Shown here piece after piece: positions 36,650-45,642 of a stretch of DNA of 64,000 bases (its first letter is position 1; each line of letters starts with the position of its first letter). A program made the translations under genes and the position numbers. Location: NCBI GenBank assembly GCA_016744015.1, contig JADGFD010000005.1, forward strand, positions 1 through 64,000, given 5' to 3'. The DNA comes from Paracoccaceae bacterium. GTDB lineage: Bacteria > Pseudomonadota > Alphaproteobacteria > Rhodobacterales > Rhodobacteraceae. Under the pieces are notes generated by a model. The model had not been told where the DNA came from and ran no database searches. It worked only from the letters and a program-made list of their open reading frames with translations.

Positions 36650-37731
36650 ACGGGGGTTCCTAAGGTTTCCACCAAGGTGGCAAGGCGTTTGGCGGCATCA
36701 GGCCGGCTTAGCTCCAGCGCGGCCTCACTCATGCTTTGCGCCAAATCGGGGGCTGAAAGAATACCGCCGATATGCTTTGCCAAGCCCTCTGGCGTCAAGT
36801 CTTTCTCTTGTATCACAATCGCCCCATGCGCGGCTTTCAGCCCAGCAGCATTGGCGGTTTGGTGATCATTGGTGGCAGCCGCCAGCGGGATCAATATAGA
36901 AGGCCGCCCGATCACGGTTATATCGGCCACGCTGGAGGCCCCAGCGCGCGCGATGACCAGTTGGGCTTGGGCCAGCCGTTTTGGAATATCGTCAAAAAAC
37001 GGCTGCACATCGGCGCGAATGCCGAGCGCCTCATAGGCGGCCACCGCACCGGCATTATCGGCATCGCGCGCTTGGTGCGAAACAATCAGGCGGTCTTGCA
37101 AGGCTTGCGGTAGCAAAGCCAGCGCCTTGGGCACATTCATCATAATGCTCGCCCCTTGCGAGCCGCCAAACACCAACAAATTCATCGGATAATCCCCCGG
37201 CGCTATATAGGGTGAGCCCGCCTTGGCCTGCACGTTTTCCCGCACGGGGTTGCCTGTGTGCTCGGCCCTCACGCCTTTGGGTAGCTCCGTGGGCCATACC
37301 GAGCAAGCCACCATATCAACGCGGGTCGCAAACACCTTGTTCACGCGGCCAAGCACGCCATTTTGCTCATGCACCATACGCGGCAAGCGCATAAGCCACG
37401 CCGCCGCCATAGCCGGAATGGCGGGGTATCCGCCAAAGCCAACCACCACGCTGGGCTTGTCAGCCCGAAAGCTACGCCATGCTTTAAAGCTACCCGCGGC
37501 AATGCGCGGCAGCACCATAAGCTTTGCCAGCGCACCGCCCCGCGCCGTGGTGGCAGATTTCACAACCTCGCGGGTTACCGCCTCAGGAAAGCCGCCGGAA
37601 TACCGCGCCCCGCGCAGATCAGTTGAAAGCTTCACCCGCCAGCCCTTGGCCAGCATTTCCTCGGCCAAAGCCTGCGCGGGAAACATATGCCCACCCGTGC
37701 CGCCAGCCGCGATCACCAATAGGGGCTTCAT
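36646..37731 (-). CDS. murG: UDP-GlcNAc:undecaprenyl-PP-MurNAc-pentapeptide GlcNAc transferase
   Basis: MurG makes lipid II from lipid I at the inner face of the membrane. The 361-residue GT28 enzyme shows the glycine-rich loop [19 protein letters not shown], the [13 protein letters not shown] segment, the second loop [12 protein letters not shown] and the donor-binding region [24 protein letters not shown]. It overlaps ftsW by 4 bases upstream and murC by 4 bases downstream. Confidence 0.97.
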   Translation of the reverse strand: MKPLLVIAAGGTGGHMFPAQALAEEMLAKGWRVKLSTDLRGARYSGGFPEAVTREVVKSATTARGGALAKLMVLPRIAAGSFKAWRSFRADKPSVVVGFGGYPAIPAMAAAWLMRLPRMVHEQNGVLGRVNKVFATRVDMVACSVWPTELPKGVRAEHTGNPVRENVQAKAGSPYIAPGDYPMNLLVFGGSQGASIMMNVPKALALLPQALQDRLIVSHQARDADNAGAVAAYEALGIRADVQPFFDDIPKRLAQAQLVIARAGASSVADITVIGRPSILIPLAAATNDHQTANAAGLKAAHGAIVIQEKDLTPEGLAKHIGGILSAPDLAQSMSEAALELSRPDAAKRLATLVETLGTPV

Positions 37732-38891
37732 ACCCGCCCTCCGAGAATATCACCCATATCACCCTGCACCCGCTTGCGGGTCATCACCATAAGTAGGCCC
37801 ATCATTATACCCGCCGCCAAAAGCGACGAGCCACCATAACTCACGAAAGGCAGCGTCATGCCCTTAGCCGGTAAAAGACGCACGGCAACACCAAGGTTAA
37901 TAAGCGCCTGCGCCCCCAGCACTGTGGCCAAGCCAACGCCGGAAAGCCGGATAAACATATCCCGCTCGCGGCGCAGGCGCAGCAGGGCGCGCATGGTGAG
38001 AAACATAAACAGCGCGATGATCACCAGCGTAAAAATCAGCCCGAATTCCTCGGCGGCTACGGCAATAATAAAGTCGGTATGGGCGTCTGGTAGCGTCCAC
38101 TTTACGCTTCCGCGCCCGATGCCCACGCCAAACAGGCCACCATCCTGAATGGCGGTGGTGGCATAGCCGATCTGGGTTTGCGGGTCTATTTCTGCTAGCA
38201 AAAAGCCATCAATCCGCTTGGCCACGTGCGCCACCGTATTGTAAGCTAGCAAACCGCCGCCAACCACCAAAGCGCCCAGCGTGATGATCAGCTTTTTGGG
38301 CGCACCGCCAACAAAAAAGATCGTGGTCCAACTGGCCACAATGAGCGCCGCTTGGCCGTAATCTGGTTGCACAACCAGAATACCGACAATTGTAGCCGCA
38401 AAAATAAACGAAATCACTCTGCCCGGCGGGCCTGCGATATCTGTGCTGGCGGCTAGCAGCCATGCAGCCGTAACGGCAAATAAGGGTTTTATGAACTCAG
38501 AAGGTTGTATCGAGCCAAGCCCGAAGGAATACCAGCGGATCGCACCTTTACCATAATCAGTTCCGAGCCACGGCAGCAAAGCCAGTGCCACCAGCACCAC
38601 AACAAACCCGATCACCGCCCAGCGCCGGGCGGCTTTTACGCTCAGCGTCGAGATATAAAGCATAGCGGCCAAGCCAATGATGCCATAAACCGCTTGCCGC
38701 TCCACATAAAAAAACCTTGGCTTGCCTTGGTCCAGCGCTAAGGGCGGCGAAGCAGCCAGAGCCAGCAACATGCCGATAAGAAACAGCGCAAACACCGCTG
38801 CAATTGAAAGGCGGTCAACCGTGCGCCACCACTCGGGAAGGCCGGATTCACGCTCATGTGGCGCTTGCGCACCATGTACCATTTCTGTCAT
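37728..38891 (-). CDS. ftsW: SEDS peptidoglycan glycosyltransferase FtsW
   Basis: FtsW polymerises lipid II at the septum. The 387-residue protein has about ten membrane helices and SEDS motifs: [31 protein letters not shown] and [22 protein letters not shown]. It is the first gene of the visible division/cell-wall run; mraY, murD, murE and murF are not upstream, where a sulfotransferase gene on the other strand begins instead, so the dcw cluster is split here. Confidence 0.96.
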   Translation of the reverse strand: MTEMVHGAQAPHERESGLPEWWRTVDRLSIAAVFALFLIGMLLALAASPPLALDQGKPRFFYVERQAVYGIIGLAAMLYISTLSVKAARRWAVIGFVVVLVALALLPWLGTDYGKGAIRWYSFGLGSIQPSEFIKPLFAVTAAWLLAASTDIAGPPGRVISFIFAATIVGILVVQPDYGQAALIVASWTTIFFVGGAPKKLIITLGALVVGGGLLAYNTVAHVAKRIDGFLLAEIDPQTQIGYATTAIQDGGLFGVGIGRGSVKWTLPDAHTDFIIAVAAEEFGLIFTLVIIALFMFLTMRALLRLRRERDMFIRLSGVGLATVLGAQALINLGVAVRLLPAKGMTLPFVSYGGSSLLAAGIMMGLLMVMTRKRVQGDMGDILGGRV

Positions 38892-39054
38892 GGGAGACTG
38901 CTCTTCCTCATGCTTATCATCGCTGCCCGATTCCGGGTCTTGCGCGTATTACTGTCAGCTTAGCGAATCGGCCCGTGCAAATCCAGCCAAATATTTGGCT
39001 ATACAGGCCCCTCGGGATTCGCCTATTATCAAAAAAATACCACAAGGCCGCGCC

Positions 39055-39849
39055 ATGACAGCACCCCATCCTCGCCGAAAAGGCCTTATCATCCTTTCTA
39101 TGCCCCGCTCCGGTAGCTCTTGGCTGGCGTCCCTAACCAATGCCACTGGCCAAATGGGCGTGGTAGATGAATGGCTGGATTTTACCCATTTAACCCCACC
39201 CAAAGGCCCCAAGGGTCGCCCTGTGCTTAACGAAAAAATCCTGCGCGCGGCCCGCACGGATAACGGAAATTTTGCGGTTAAAATATTTCCACGCCAGCTG
39301 TTGCAGGTGATAGATGAATACGAGTTTGATTTTATACGCCGCGCGATGCGTGAGCATGAAACCAAGCTGGTTTTGCTTGAGCGAACTGATCGGAAAGCCC
39401 AAGCTGTTTCGCTTGTCCGCGCCATGCAAACGGGCCAATGGCGGGGCGAGCAGCCCGCGAGCAAAGCCCCGAAATATAACTTTGGCGCGCTGGCGCAGGC
39501 ATATTTTCATATTTGCCGAGGCTATGATTTTTGGCGTTCATATCTTACCTTACAGGGCTTTCCCTATCAGCACTTCACCTATGAAGATATGTTAAGCAAT
39601 CCAGCGCCCTATCTTAAGTTAGTTTCCAGCCATTTTGGTGAGCCGGTTCCAGTTGGCGAGAGCACCCAAGAAATTCAGCGTGATCCGCTCTCAAGTGAGT
39701 GGCTAGAAACGTTTGAGGACGACCTTAAGACGTATGGCGTGCCCGCCAGTGCGTATCAGCAATCTCAGCCAGAAAAAGGCTTTGCCAATGCCTTAAAAGT
39801 GCTGCAGGGAAAGCCGGCTAAAATTGGGCGGTTTGGCTATAGCAACTAA
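39055..39849 (+). CDS. Stf0-like sulfotransferase
   Basis: A 264-residue PAPS-dependent sulfotransferase. The 5'-phosphosulfate loop is LSMPRSGSSWLASLTN near the N terminus, and the 3'-phosphate segment is in LVLLERTDRKAQAVSLVRA. The layout resembles Stf0 (trehalose 2-sulfotransferase-type) enzymes; the acceptor is unknown. The ATG at 39055 has AAGG upstream; the open frame continues far back across ftsW but only as antisense. A short dispersed repeat follows the stop. It is unlike the sulfotransferase-like gene at 14.4 kb beyond the PAPS loops. Confidence 0.75.
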   Translation: MTAPHPRRKGLIILSMPRSGSSWLASLTNATGQMGVVDEWLDFTHLTPPKGPKGRPVLNEKILRAARTDNGNFAVKIFPRQLLQVIDEYEFDFIRRAMREHETKLVLLERTDRKAQAVSLVRAMQTGQWRGEQPASKAPKYNFGALAQAYFHICRGYDFWRSYLTLQGFPYQHFTYEDMLSNPAPYLKLVSSHFGEPVPVGESTQEIQRDPLSSEWLETFEDDLKTYGVPASAYQQSQPEKGFANALKVLQGKPAKIGRFGYSN

Positions 39850-39866
39850 GCTAGCAACGCCCCTCT

Positions 39867-39896
39867 GCGGCGACCCTTCGGGCCACCTTATCGGCG
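39867..39896 (+). repeat. dispersed 30-base repeat, copy 1
   Basis: This segment, with core CGACCCTTCGGGCCACCTT, is repeated at 54039-54068 in the opposite orientation with a single mismatch. Both copies begin less than 40 bases after a gene's 3' end. It contains a small CCC-TTC-GGG hairpin. Confidence 0.8.
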
Positions 39897-39916
39897 CGGG
39901 CCGTGGTGCCCAGCCG

Positions 39917-40408
39917 CTAGTATCGCCCAAGCTCTACGTGCACGCGGGCCAGCTCGGCCCCGTTGGCATCCAGCGCAATCACATCAGCCATATAGCGGTT
40001 ACCGCGCCCGCCAGAGCATGGCGGCAGATAGCCCGGCGAGGCATATTGCCCCGTTGAGCGCGCGGCGGAGAGCACCTCTGTTCCTTCAGGCAAATCGGCT
40101 GTCATCCCCGGCACCGAAGGCAGCACCGCACTGGAACCGCTGACTTGAAAGCCGATCACACCGTGGCCACCATTGTTGGCCAAGGGTCCATAGCTTTTAT
40201 CATTAAATTCAACCCGCATTTGCGTGGTGCCAGCAGGCAGGCCCTGTAAAATGATCATCGGAGTGGCACCATTGCCATTAAACAAATGGCATTGCTGGCC
40301 ACCCGGCACATCAACACCATCCCATGGCGGGCTTAGTTCAGCAGTGAAGCTTTGCGCTGTGGCGGCACTTGCGGCCACAAGCAGAGCGGCAATCAAAACA
40401 TTTTGCAC
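39917..40408 (-). CDS. small secreted protein, possibly PEBP-like
   Basis: The 163-residue product has a signal peptide (MQNVLIAALLVAASAATA, cleavage before QSFTA). The mature part is beta-rich with two Cys residues (GGQQCHLFNG, YLPPCSGG) that may form a disulfide. The pieces NGGHGVIGFQV and GRGNRYMADVIALDANG recall phosphatidylethanolamine-binding (YbhB-like) proteins, but the similarity is faint. It probably works in the periplasm. Single gene. Confidence 0.6.
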   Translation of the reverse strand: MQNVLIAALLVAASAATAQSFTAELSPPWDGVDVPGGQQCHLFNGNGATPMIILQGLPAGTTQMRVEFNDKSYGPLANNGGHGVIGFQVSGSSAVLPSVPGMTADLPEGTEVLSAARSTGQYASPGYLPPCSGGRGNRYMADVIALDANGAELARVHVELGRY

Positions 40409-40443
40409 AAAAGACCTCCCGCTGGGTCTTTACTATAGCACGC

Positions 40444-41784
40444 TTAGCCCGCAGCCTCAACTGCCGCCACTATCTCGTTGACCACTGCGCGTAAAAGCGC
40501 CTCGTCGGTGCACTCGCCCATCACACGAATAAGCGGCTCAGTGCCGGATTTACGGATAAGCACACGGCCGTTTTCGCCAAAGCGTGCCTCGCCCTCCTTA
40601 ATGGCGGCTTGCACAGGCGTGGCTTCCAAAGGCGCGCTACCTGCGGTGAAGCGCACATTCACCAGCAATTGCGGCACCGGCTCAAACACCTGTGCCAATT
40701 CGCTGGCTTTCTGACCAGTATCCACCATTGCGCGCAAAAATTGCAGCGCGGCGATCAACCCGTCTCCTGTGGTCACATAATCGCGCAGCACAATATGGCC
40801 GGATTGTTCCCCCCCAAGATTATAGCCCCCTGCCCGCATGGCCTCTACCACGTAGCGATCACCAACATTGGTGCGGAGCAACTTTAACCCATTGGACTCC
40901 ATATGGCGCTCCAGCCCGAGATTGCTCATCACGGTGGCCACCAGTGTTTTGCCCTCAAGCCTGCCCTCGGCGGCCATACGCGTGGCGATCAACCCCATAA
41001 GCTGGTCGCCATCTGCCACCTTGCCGGTTTCGTCAATAATCATCAGGCGGTCGGCGTCTCCGTCAAGGCAGATGCCAAGATCCGCCCCCTGCTCAACCAC
41101 CAGCCGCTGAGCTAGCTCTGGCTTGGTGGAACCGCAATTATCATTAATATTAAAACCGTCTGGCTTTACGCCAATAGGCACCACATCGGCCCCAAGCTCC
41201 CACAGCACTTCGGGCGCTGTGCGGTAGGCCGCGCCATTGGCGCAATCAATCACCACCTTTAGCCCGTCAAGCCGGAAGCGGCGCGGGAAGGTGGTTTTGG
41301 CAAATTCCATATAGCGGGTGCGGTCGCCCTCAACCCTGTGGGCGCGGCCAATTTTCGTGGCGTCCACCAATGCAGGCTCGGCCTCGAGCAGGGCCTCAAT
41401 GGCGTGTTCGGCTTCGTCTGAGAGCTTAAACCCGTCGGGACCAAAAAACTTGATTCCGTTATCATGGTGCGGGTTATGCGAGGCTGAAATCATAATGCCG
41501 ATATCGGCCCGCATGGAGCGGGTGAGCATGCCAACGGCGGGGGTTGGCACCGGGCCAAGCAGATAGGCATCCATGCCCACGCTAAGCAAACCAGCCACCA
41601 GCGCGTTTTCGATCATATAGCCCGAGCGACGGGTATCTTTACCGATAATCACCCGCTTGCTGCCCGCATGGGACGCAAAATATTGCCCCACAGCCGCCCC
41701 GAGTTTAAGCGCCATTTCGGCGGTCATCGGGTGGGTATTGGCCTTGCCGCGCACACCATCGGTGCCAAAATACTTACGGTTCAT
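40444..41784 (-). CDS. glmM: phosphoglucosamine mutase
   Basis: GlmM interconverts glucosamine-6-P and glucosamine-1-P on the way to UDP-GlcNAc. The 446-residue enzyme carries the phosphoserine loop [18 protein letters not shown], the metal loop [11 protein letters not shown], the sugar-binding GGEQSGHIV and the phosphate-binding [12 protein letters not shown]. Its ATG follows the folP stop directly, the usual folP-glmM pairing. It supplies precursor to the mur enzymes encoded upstream. Confidence 0.97.
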   Translation of the reverse strand: MNRKYFGTDGVRGKANTHPMTAEMALKLGAAVGQYFASHAGSKRVIIGKDTRRSGYMIENALVAGLLSVGMDAYLLGPVPTPAVGMLTRSMRADIGIMISASHNPHHDNGIKFFGPDGFKLSDEAEHAIEALLEAEPALVDATKIGRAHRVEGDRTRYMEFAKTTFPRRFRLDGLKVVIDCANGAAYRTAPEVLWELGADVVPIGVKPDGFNINDNCGSTKPELAQRLVVEQGADLGICLDGDADRLMIIDETGKVADGDQLMGLIATRMAAEGRLEGKTLVATVMSNLGLERHMESNGLKLLRTNVGDRYVVEAMRAGGYNLGGEQSGHIVLRDYVTTGDGLIAALQFLRAMVDTGQKASELAQVFEPVPQLLVNVRFTAGSAPLEATPVQAAIKEGEARFGENGRVLIRKSGTEPLIRVMGECTDEALLRAVVNEIVAAVEAAG

Positions 41785-42780
41785 CTACGCCTCGATATTA
41801 AGCGCGCTCCACAGCGCAATAGCCTGTCTGGTTTCAGCAATATCATGCACCCGAAGCATCTGCACCCCCTGATTAAGGCCTTCCAGCCCCAGCGTGATTG
41901 AACCGGCAAAACGCCGCTCAGGCGCTGGCTGGTTGGCAATTTTGCCAATCATCCCCTTGCGGGACACCCCGAGTAATAGGGCACAGCCAAGCCCGTGAAA
42001 CAGGCTAACCCCGCGTAGCAGTGCCAAGTTGTGGGCATGGGTTTTCCCAAAGCCTATGCCGGGGTCTACCATGATGCGGGCGCGAGATATTCCGGCGGCC
42101 TCACAGGTTTCAATGCGTTCATGTAAATAATCAAAAACGTCCAGCAAGACATTGTTATATATTGGATTACTTTGCATAGTTTCGGGCGTACCAACTGCGT
42201 GCATAAGGCAAACTGCCGCGCCGCTTTCTGCGGCCGTTTTCAGGCTTTCCGGGTCAAATGTTAGCGCCGTAACATCATTAAATAACCCCGCCCCTGCGGC
42301 AAGCGCGGCCTTGGCCACTGCCGCTTTTCGGGTATCCACCGAGATCGGGCCAAGCCCCTTTGCCGTGAGCGCCTTTACCACCGGCACGACCCGCGCGGCC
42401 TCCTCTTCAGAAGGCACAAACTCCGCGCCGGGTCGGGTGGATTCCCCTCCAATATCAATGATATCCGCGCCCTTGCTCAACAACTCAATAGCGTTTTCAA
42501 CCTCGGCTCCCGCATGCAGTCCACCATCCGAAAAGCTATCAGGCGTGACATTAAGAATGCCCATGATTGAAGGGCTATCCATTGAGATGCCACAAATCGG
42601 CGGGCGCGGGGTGGTGAGGCGGTTTAAAACCGTTGCGGGAACGTCCTCAGCAGAGATAACCTCACTAAAACCATCTCGCCGCACATGCTCAACCCGCTCA
42701 AACCAAAGCGGGCGACCGGCAAGGCGGAAGGCATGCAGCGGGGCGTCTCGCTGCACCAATGGCCGATAATAATCAGTCAT
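41785..42780 (-). CDS. folP: dihydropteroate synthase
   Basis: FolP condenses p-aminobenzoate with dihydropterin pyrophosphate in folate synthesis. The TIM barrel begins with SIMGILNVTPDSFSDGGLH and contains DIIDIGGESTRPGAEFV and MVDPGIGFGKTHAHN. The protein (331 residues) carries about 60 extra N-terminal residues compared with the E. coli enzyme. The ATG at 42780 overlaps the upstream redoxin gene by 8 bases. Confidence 0.95.
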   Translation of the reverse strand: MTDYYRPLVQRDAPLHAFRLAGRPLWFERVEHVRRDGFSEVISAEDVPATVLNRLTTPRPPICGISMDSPSIMGILNVTPDSFSDGGLHAGAEVENAIELLSKGADIIDIGGESTRPGAEFVPSEEEAARVVPVVKALTAKGLGPISVDTRKAAVAKAALAAGAGLFNDVTALTFDPESLKTAAESGAAVCLMHAVGTPETMQSNPIYNNVLLDVFDYLHERIETCEAAGISRARIMVDPGIGFGKTHAHNLALLRGVSLFHGLGCALLLGVSRKGMIGKIANQPAPERRFAGSITLGLEGLNQGVQMLRVHDIAETRQAIALWSALNIEA

Positions 42781-43327
42781 CTTTCCACTTGATAGAACAG
42801 CCGATTGAAGGCGTTTGCACGGTTGGCCCGTTGCCAGTTTCGGCAACGAGCATCATCGCTTCGATCATCTCGCGCGGCTCATCTTCAGGGCTCGGACTAC
42901 GGCCAGAAGCGTCTAGCCGCCCACGAAATTGCAGCTCGCCCCTTGCATTGTAGCCAAAGAAATCCGGTGTGCAGACCGCGCCGTAAGCCTTTGCAACCGT
43001 TTGGCTTTCATCATGAAGATAAGGGAAGGTGAAGCCTTGTTCTTCGGCAAATTTCACCATGTTATCAAAGCTGTCATCGGGGTAGGATTCAGCGTCATTG
43101 GCGCAAATAGCGGCCACGCCAAAACCCATGTCTTGCAGCGCTTTGCCATCACGGGCCAGCTTGGAAGCAATGGCGATCACATAGGGGCAGTGGTTGCAGA
43201 TATACATCAAAACCAACCCTTTTTGACCCATCAAGCTATCACGCGTGTGGCGGTTGCCTTGGGTGTCGGGGAGGTCAAAATTTGGTGCTTTGGCACCAAA
43301 ATCGCATATGGGGGGCTGTGCGGCCAT
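42773..43327 (-). CDS. thioredoxin-like redoxin (AhpC/TSA-type fold)
   Basis: A 184-residue thioredoxin-fold protein. The active-site region reads LMYICNHCPYVIAIASKLA, a CxxC pair followed by Pro-Tyr, and TPDFFGYNARGEL is the cis-Pro segment. There is no signal peptide, so it should act in the cytoplasm, perhaps as a peroxide or disulfide reductase. It lies in an operon between folB and folP (2-base gap to folB, 8-base overlap with folP), which suggests coordinated expression but not a folate role. Confidence 0.82.
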   Translation of the reverse strand: MAAQPPICDFGAKAPNFDLPDTQGNRHTRDSLMGQKGLVLMYICNHCPYVIAIASKLARDGKALQDMGFGVAAICANDAESYPDDSFDNMVKFAEEQGFTFPYLHDESQTVAKAYGAVCTPDFFGYNARGELQFRGRLDASGRSPSPEDEPREMIEAMMLVAETGNGPTVQTPSIGCSIKWKDD

Positions 43328-43328
43328 G

Positions 43329-44267
43329 TTAATCTCCTATCTTTGGGGGGGCGTTTGCGCTAACAGCGCCCACGGCTACGCCTAATTTATCAATAGGTTC
43401 CGTGAGTCCAATCAGCAAGGCGCGCTTTGCATCAAACGCGCGGGCCAACCAAACAGCCAGAGCGGCGGGAGCCATATCTTTGGGGTGAGGCACTGCGTCC
43501 ATCACAATTTTGCTCGGCGCCCAGACCGAAAGCTGCGCGTGCTTCATGGCCCAGTCAAGCTCTGTGCGACTATCCACCACCACGCAACGGCTATCTTTGC
43601 CAGCTAAAACCCATGCGTTTTGCTCCATTGAAAGCAAGTTAATGCGCCGCTGCACCAATGGCGCGGCGCTTTGCGGGGCCGCTTCCAAAGCTGGCTCAAC
43701 GCAAATAATGGTAGGCAGATCGTGCCTTTCAATGGCATCCAGCCAAGCACCAAGATTCGGGCCATGCAGCACTTCATTGCTAAGGCACACCACCAGCGGG
43801 TGCGGCGTGGCATCCACCTTTTCCACCTCAACCGGATGGATGGTTTTAGCCCCGTGCCGCATGCGCACAATTTCAACGCCCAGCGTGCCGGGAATGCGGT
43901 CCAGCTTTTCGATCCGCACAAAGGCGCGCACGGCGCGGGCATCCTCCAAGCAGCGCTCAGCCACGCGTTCGGCCAGCGTTTCCAACAGGTTGATGCGCTC
44001 TGTGGTGAGCTGAAGCTCAATCGCTTCCGTGATGGTGTCATAAGAAATCACCTTATCGACATCATCATCCCGCGCGGCATCATGGCGCGAAACCTCAAGC
44101 ACCACATTAAACCGAACGCGCTGTTCTACCCCACGCTCGCTTTGAAATGCCCCGATTTCAACCTCGCGCTCATAATCGCGCACCGAGATCCTATCAAGCG
44201 GCGCGCCTTTAGCCGTAGCCGCTGCACGCACATTGGGTGCCTCAAAGGCAATTGCGGTTTCGTCCAT
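43329..44267 (-). CDS. folB: dihydroneopterin aldolase with long C-terminal extension
   Basis: The N-terminal 120 residues are the FolB fold: RISVRDYEREVEIGAFQSE, VISYDTITEAIE and LLETLAERVAERCL carry the family pattern. FolB converts dihydroneopterin to hydroxymethyldihydropterin for folate synthesis. About 180 further residues follow (from HPVEVEKVDATPHPL) with no recognised domain; enzymes elsewhere are about 120 residues. Longer forms seem normal in this lineage. GAGGGG precedes the ATG at 44267. It is the first gene of folB-redoxin-folP-glmM. Confidence 0.85.
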   Translation of the reverse strand: MDETAIAFEAPNVRAAATAKGAPLDRISVRDYEREVEIGAFQSERGVEQRVRFNVVLEVSRHDAARDDDVDKVISYDTITEAIELQLTTERINLLETLAERVAERCLEDARAVRAFVRIEKLDRIPGTLGVEIVRMRHGAKTIHPVEVEKVDATPHPLVVCLSNEVLHGPNLGAWLDAIERHDLPTIICVEPALEAAPQSAAPLVQRRINLLSMEQNAWVLAGKDSRCVVVDSRTELDWAMKHAQLSVWAPSKIVMDAVPHPKDMAPAALAVWLARAFDAKRALLIGLTEPIDKLGVAVGAVSANAPPKIGD

Positions 44268-44413
44268 GGTTTTCCCCTCGCCTTTTATAAGCATTTAACC
44301 GCTCAGGCCATAAAATAGCCCGATTCGTCAACTATTTTGCCCCAATAGCGGCAATCGGCCGCTTGAATAATTGCCGCCACCCTGCCAGATTACTGACAAC
44401 CAAAGGACGACAA

Positions 44414-45049
44414 ATGACTCTTTCCATTTTTCGTAACTCGTTTTTGAGTGTGTTTTTTCTTCTGATCTCAAGCATATCTGCGCAAGCAGCCTGCCCAGCA
44501 CCGCTGCAAGGCAGCTCTTATGACCGCCAAATAAACCGCGGCTCGATCAATCAGGATCTGTTTAACCGCGCAGTGCTTTATTACACCAATAAAATCCGCT
44601 GCCGTCGTGGCTTGCCGCTGTTTAGTTCCACGCGTGATGTTATTGGCGCAGCCAATACCCACGCGCGCAACATGACTCGCACCCGCACCTATAGCCACAA
44701 TGTAAGTGTGGCGGGCGCTCAAGATTTGCGCCAGCGTATGCGCACACAAACGCGCAACTTCCGCACGGCAGGTGAAAACATTGCCAAAAACTTTGTTTAT
44801 GTCTTGAATGGTCGGCCTTATATTCCCGCAGATAATTGCGCGTTTCGCTACCTATCCACCCGCCAGCCGGTGCCGGTTCACACTTATCGCAGCTTGGCCC
44901 AAGAGTTGGTGGACTCTTGGGAAAACTCGCGTGACCACCTCGTGAATATTGTGAACCGTCGCTATACTCGCATGGGGGCCGCCTTTGGGATAGACCGCCG
45001 CGGGCAGCTTTGTGGTGAGGTGTATGCCAGTCAGGTTTTTGCGGGGTAA
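44414..45049 (+). CDS. secreted CAP-domain (SCP/PR1-like) protein
   Basis: The 211-residue product has a signal peptide (FLSVFFLLISSISAQA, cleavage before ACPAP) and a CAP domain: RAVLYYTNKIRCRRGLPLF, AANTHARNM with the cavity His, AGENIAKNF and SWENSRDHLVNIVNRRYTRMGAAFG. Several Cys residues probably form disulfides. Bacterial CAP proteins are exported and mostly of unknown function. AAAGGA lies 6 bases before the ATG at 44414. It converges on the TetR gene with 9 bases between stops. Confidence 0.88.
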   Translation: MTLSIFRNSFLSVFFLLISSISAQAACPAPLQGSSYDRQINRGSINQDLFNRAVLYYTNKIRCRRGLPLFSSTRDVIGAANTHARNMTRTRTYSHNVSVAGAQDLRQRMRTQTRNFRTAGENIAKNFVYVLNGRPYIPADNCAFRYLSTRQPVPVHTYRSLAQELVDSWENSRDHLVNIVNRRYTRMGAAFGIDRRGQLCGEVYASQVFAG

Positions 45050-45058
45050 TGCACCCAG

Positions 45059-45640
45059 CTAAACCGCGCCTACACCATCTAAAAACAGCTTGGCGACCAC
45101 GGCGGCATAGTCGCGGCGGGCGCTTTCAGCTTCTTGCCTATTCCACATAAAATACCAGTTGGTCATGCCAAAGAGAGACATGGTCACCGCGTGCAATTTA
45201 TCATCCGCGATGCTTGGCGCGGTGGTTTTAATGGCGTGGGAAATCTTGGTAATAAGCTGGCGCTGGATGGTATTTATCTCGGCTTGCTGCGCATGGCTCA
45301 GTACATCGCGGCTATTGATCAATATCCGGTGAAGGTCATCCGCGCCTGCATAGGCCAGTAGAATTTCGGTTACGACAGCGCTTAAGTATTCCCGCGCCGC
45401 CGCTGGCGGCACCGCGTCTACAACCTCGTTCAACCCTACCAAATGGCAGGTGAGAATATCAAACAGCAGCTCCGCTTTGCCCGCATAGTAGTGATAGATC
45501 AGGGCTTTGGATATCCCGCAGGCCTTGGCAATGGTACTCATCGAAGCGCGATCAACCCCCTGCGCGGCAAAAATCCGTGCCGCCGCTATGCGAATGGCGA
45601 TACGCTTTTCATCGTGATCTTTGGCAATTGTCCGTGCCAT
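45059..45640 (-). CDS. TetR-family repressor of the phenylacetate locus (PaaR-like)
   Basis: A 193-residue TetR protein with the N-terminal helix-turn-helix ISKALIYHYYAGKAELLFDIL and a helical ligand-binding domain. It starts 2 bases after paaK and is the last gene of paaI-paaK-tetR. By position it is probably the repressor of both divergent paa transcripts, with an aryl-CoA thioester as likely inducer, as for PaaR proteins elsewhere. The inverted repeat TGACC-ATGC-GGTCA in the divergent promoter region (47434-47447) is its likely operator. Confidence 0.85.
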   Translation of the reverse strand: MARTIAKDHDEKRIAIRIAAARIFAAQGVDRASMSTIAKACGISKALIYHYYAGKAELLFDILTCHLVGLNEVVDAVPPAAAREYLSAVVTEILLAYAGADDLHRILINSRDVLSHAQQAEINTIQRQLITKISHAIKTTAPSIADDKLHAVTMSLFGMTNWYFMWNRQEAESARRDYAAVVAKLFLDGVGAV

Positions 45641-45642
45641 AC

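Noticed and set aside
38722-39054. Upstream extension of the Stf0-like frame into ftsW
   Set aside because: It is antisense to ftsW; the sulfotransferase domain begins within 15 residues of the ATG at 39055.
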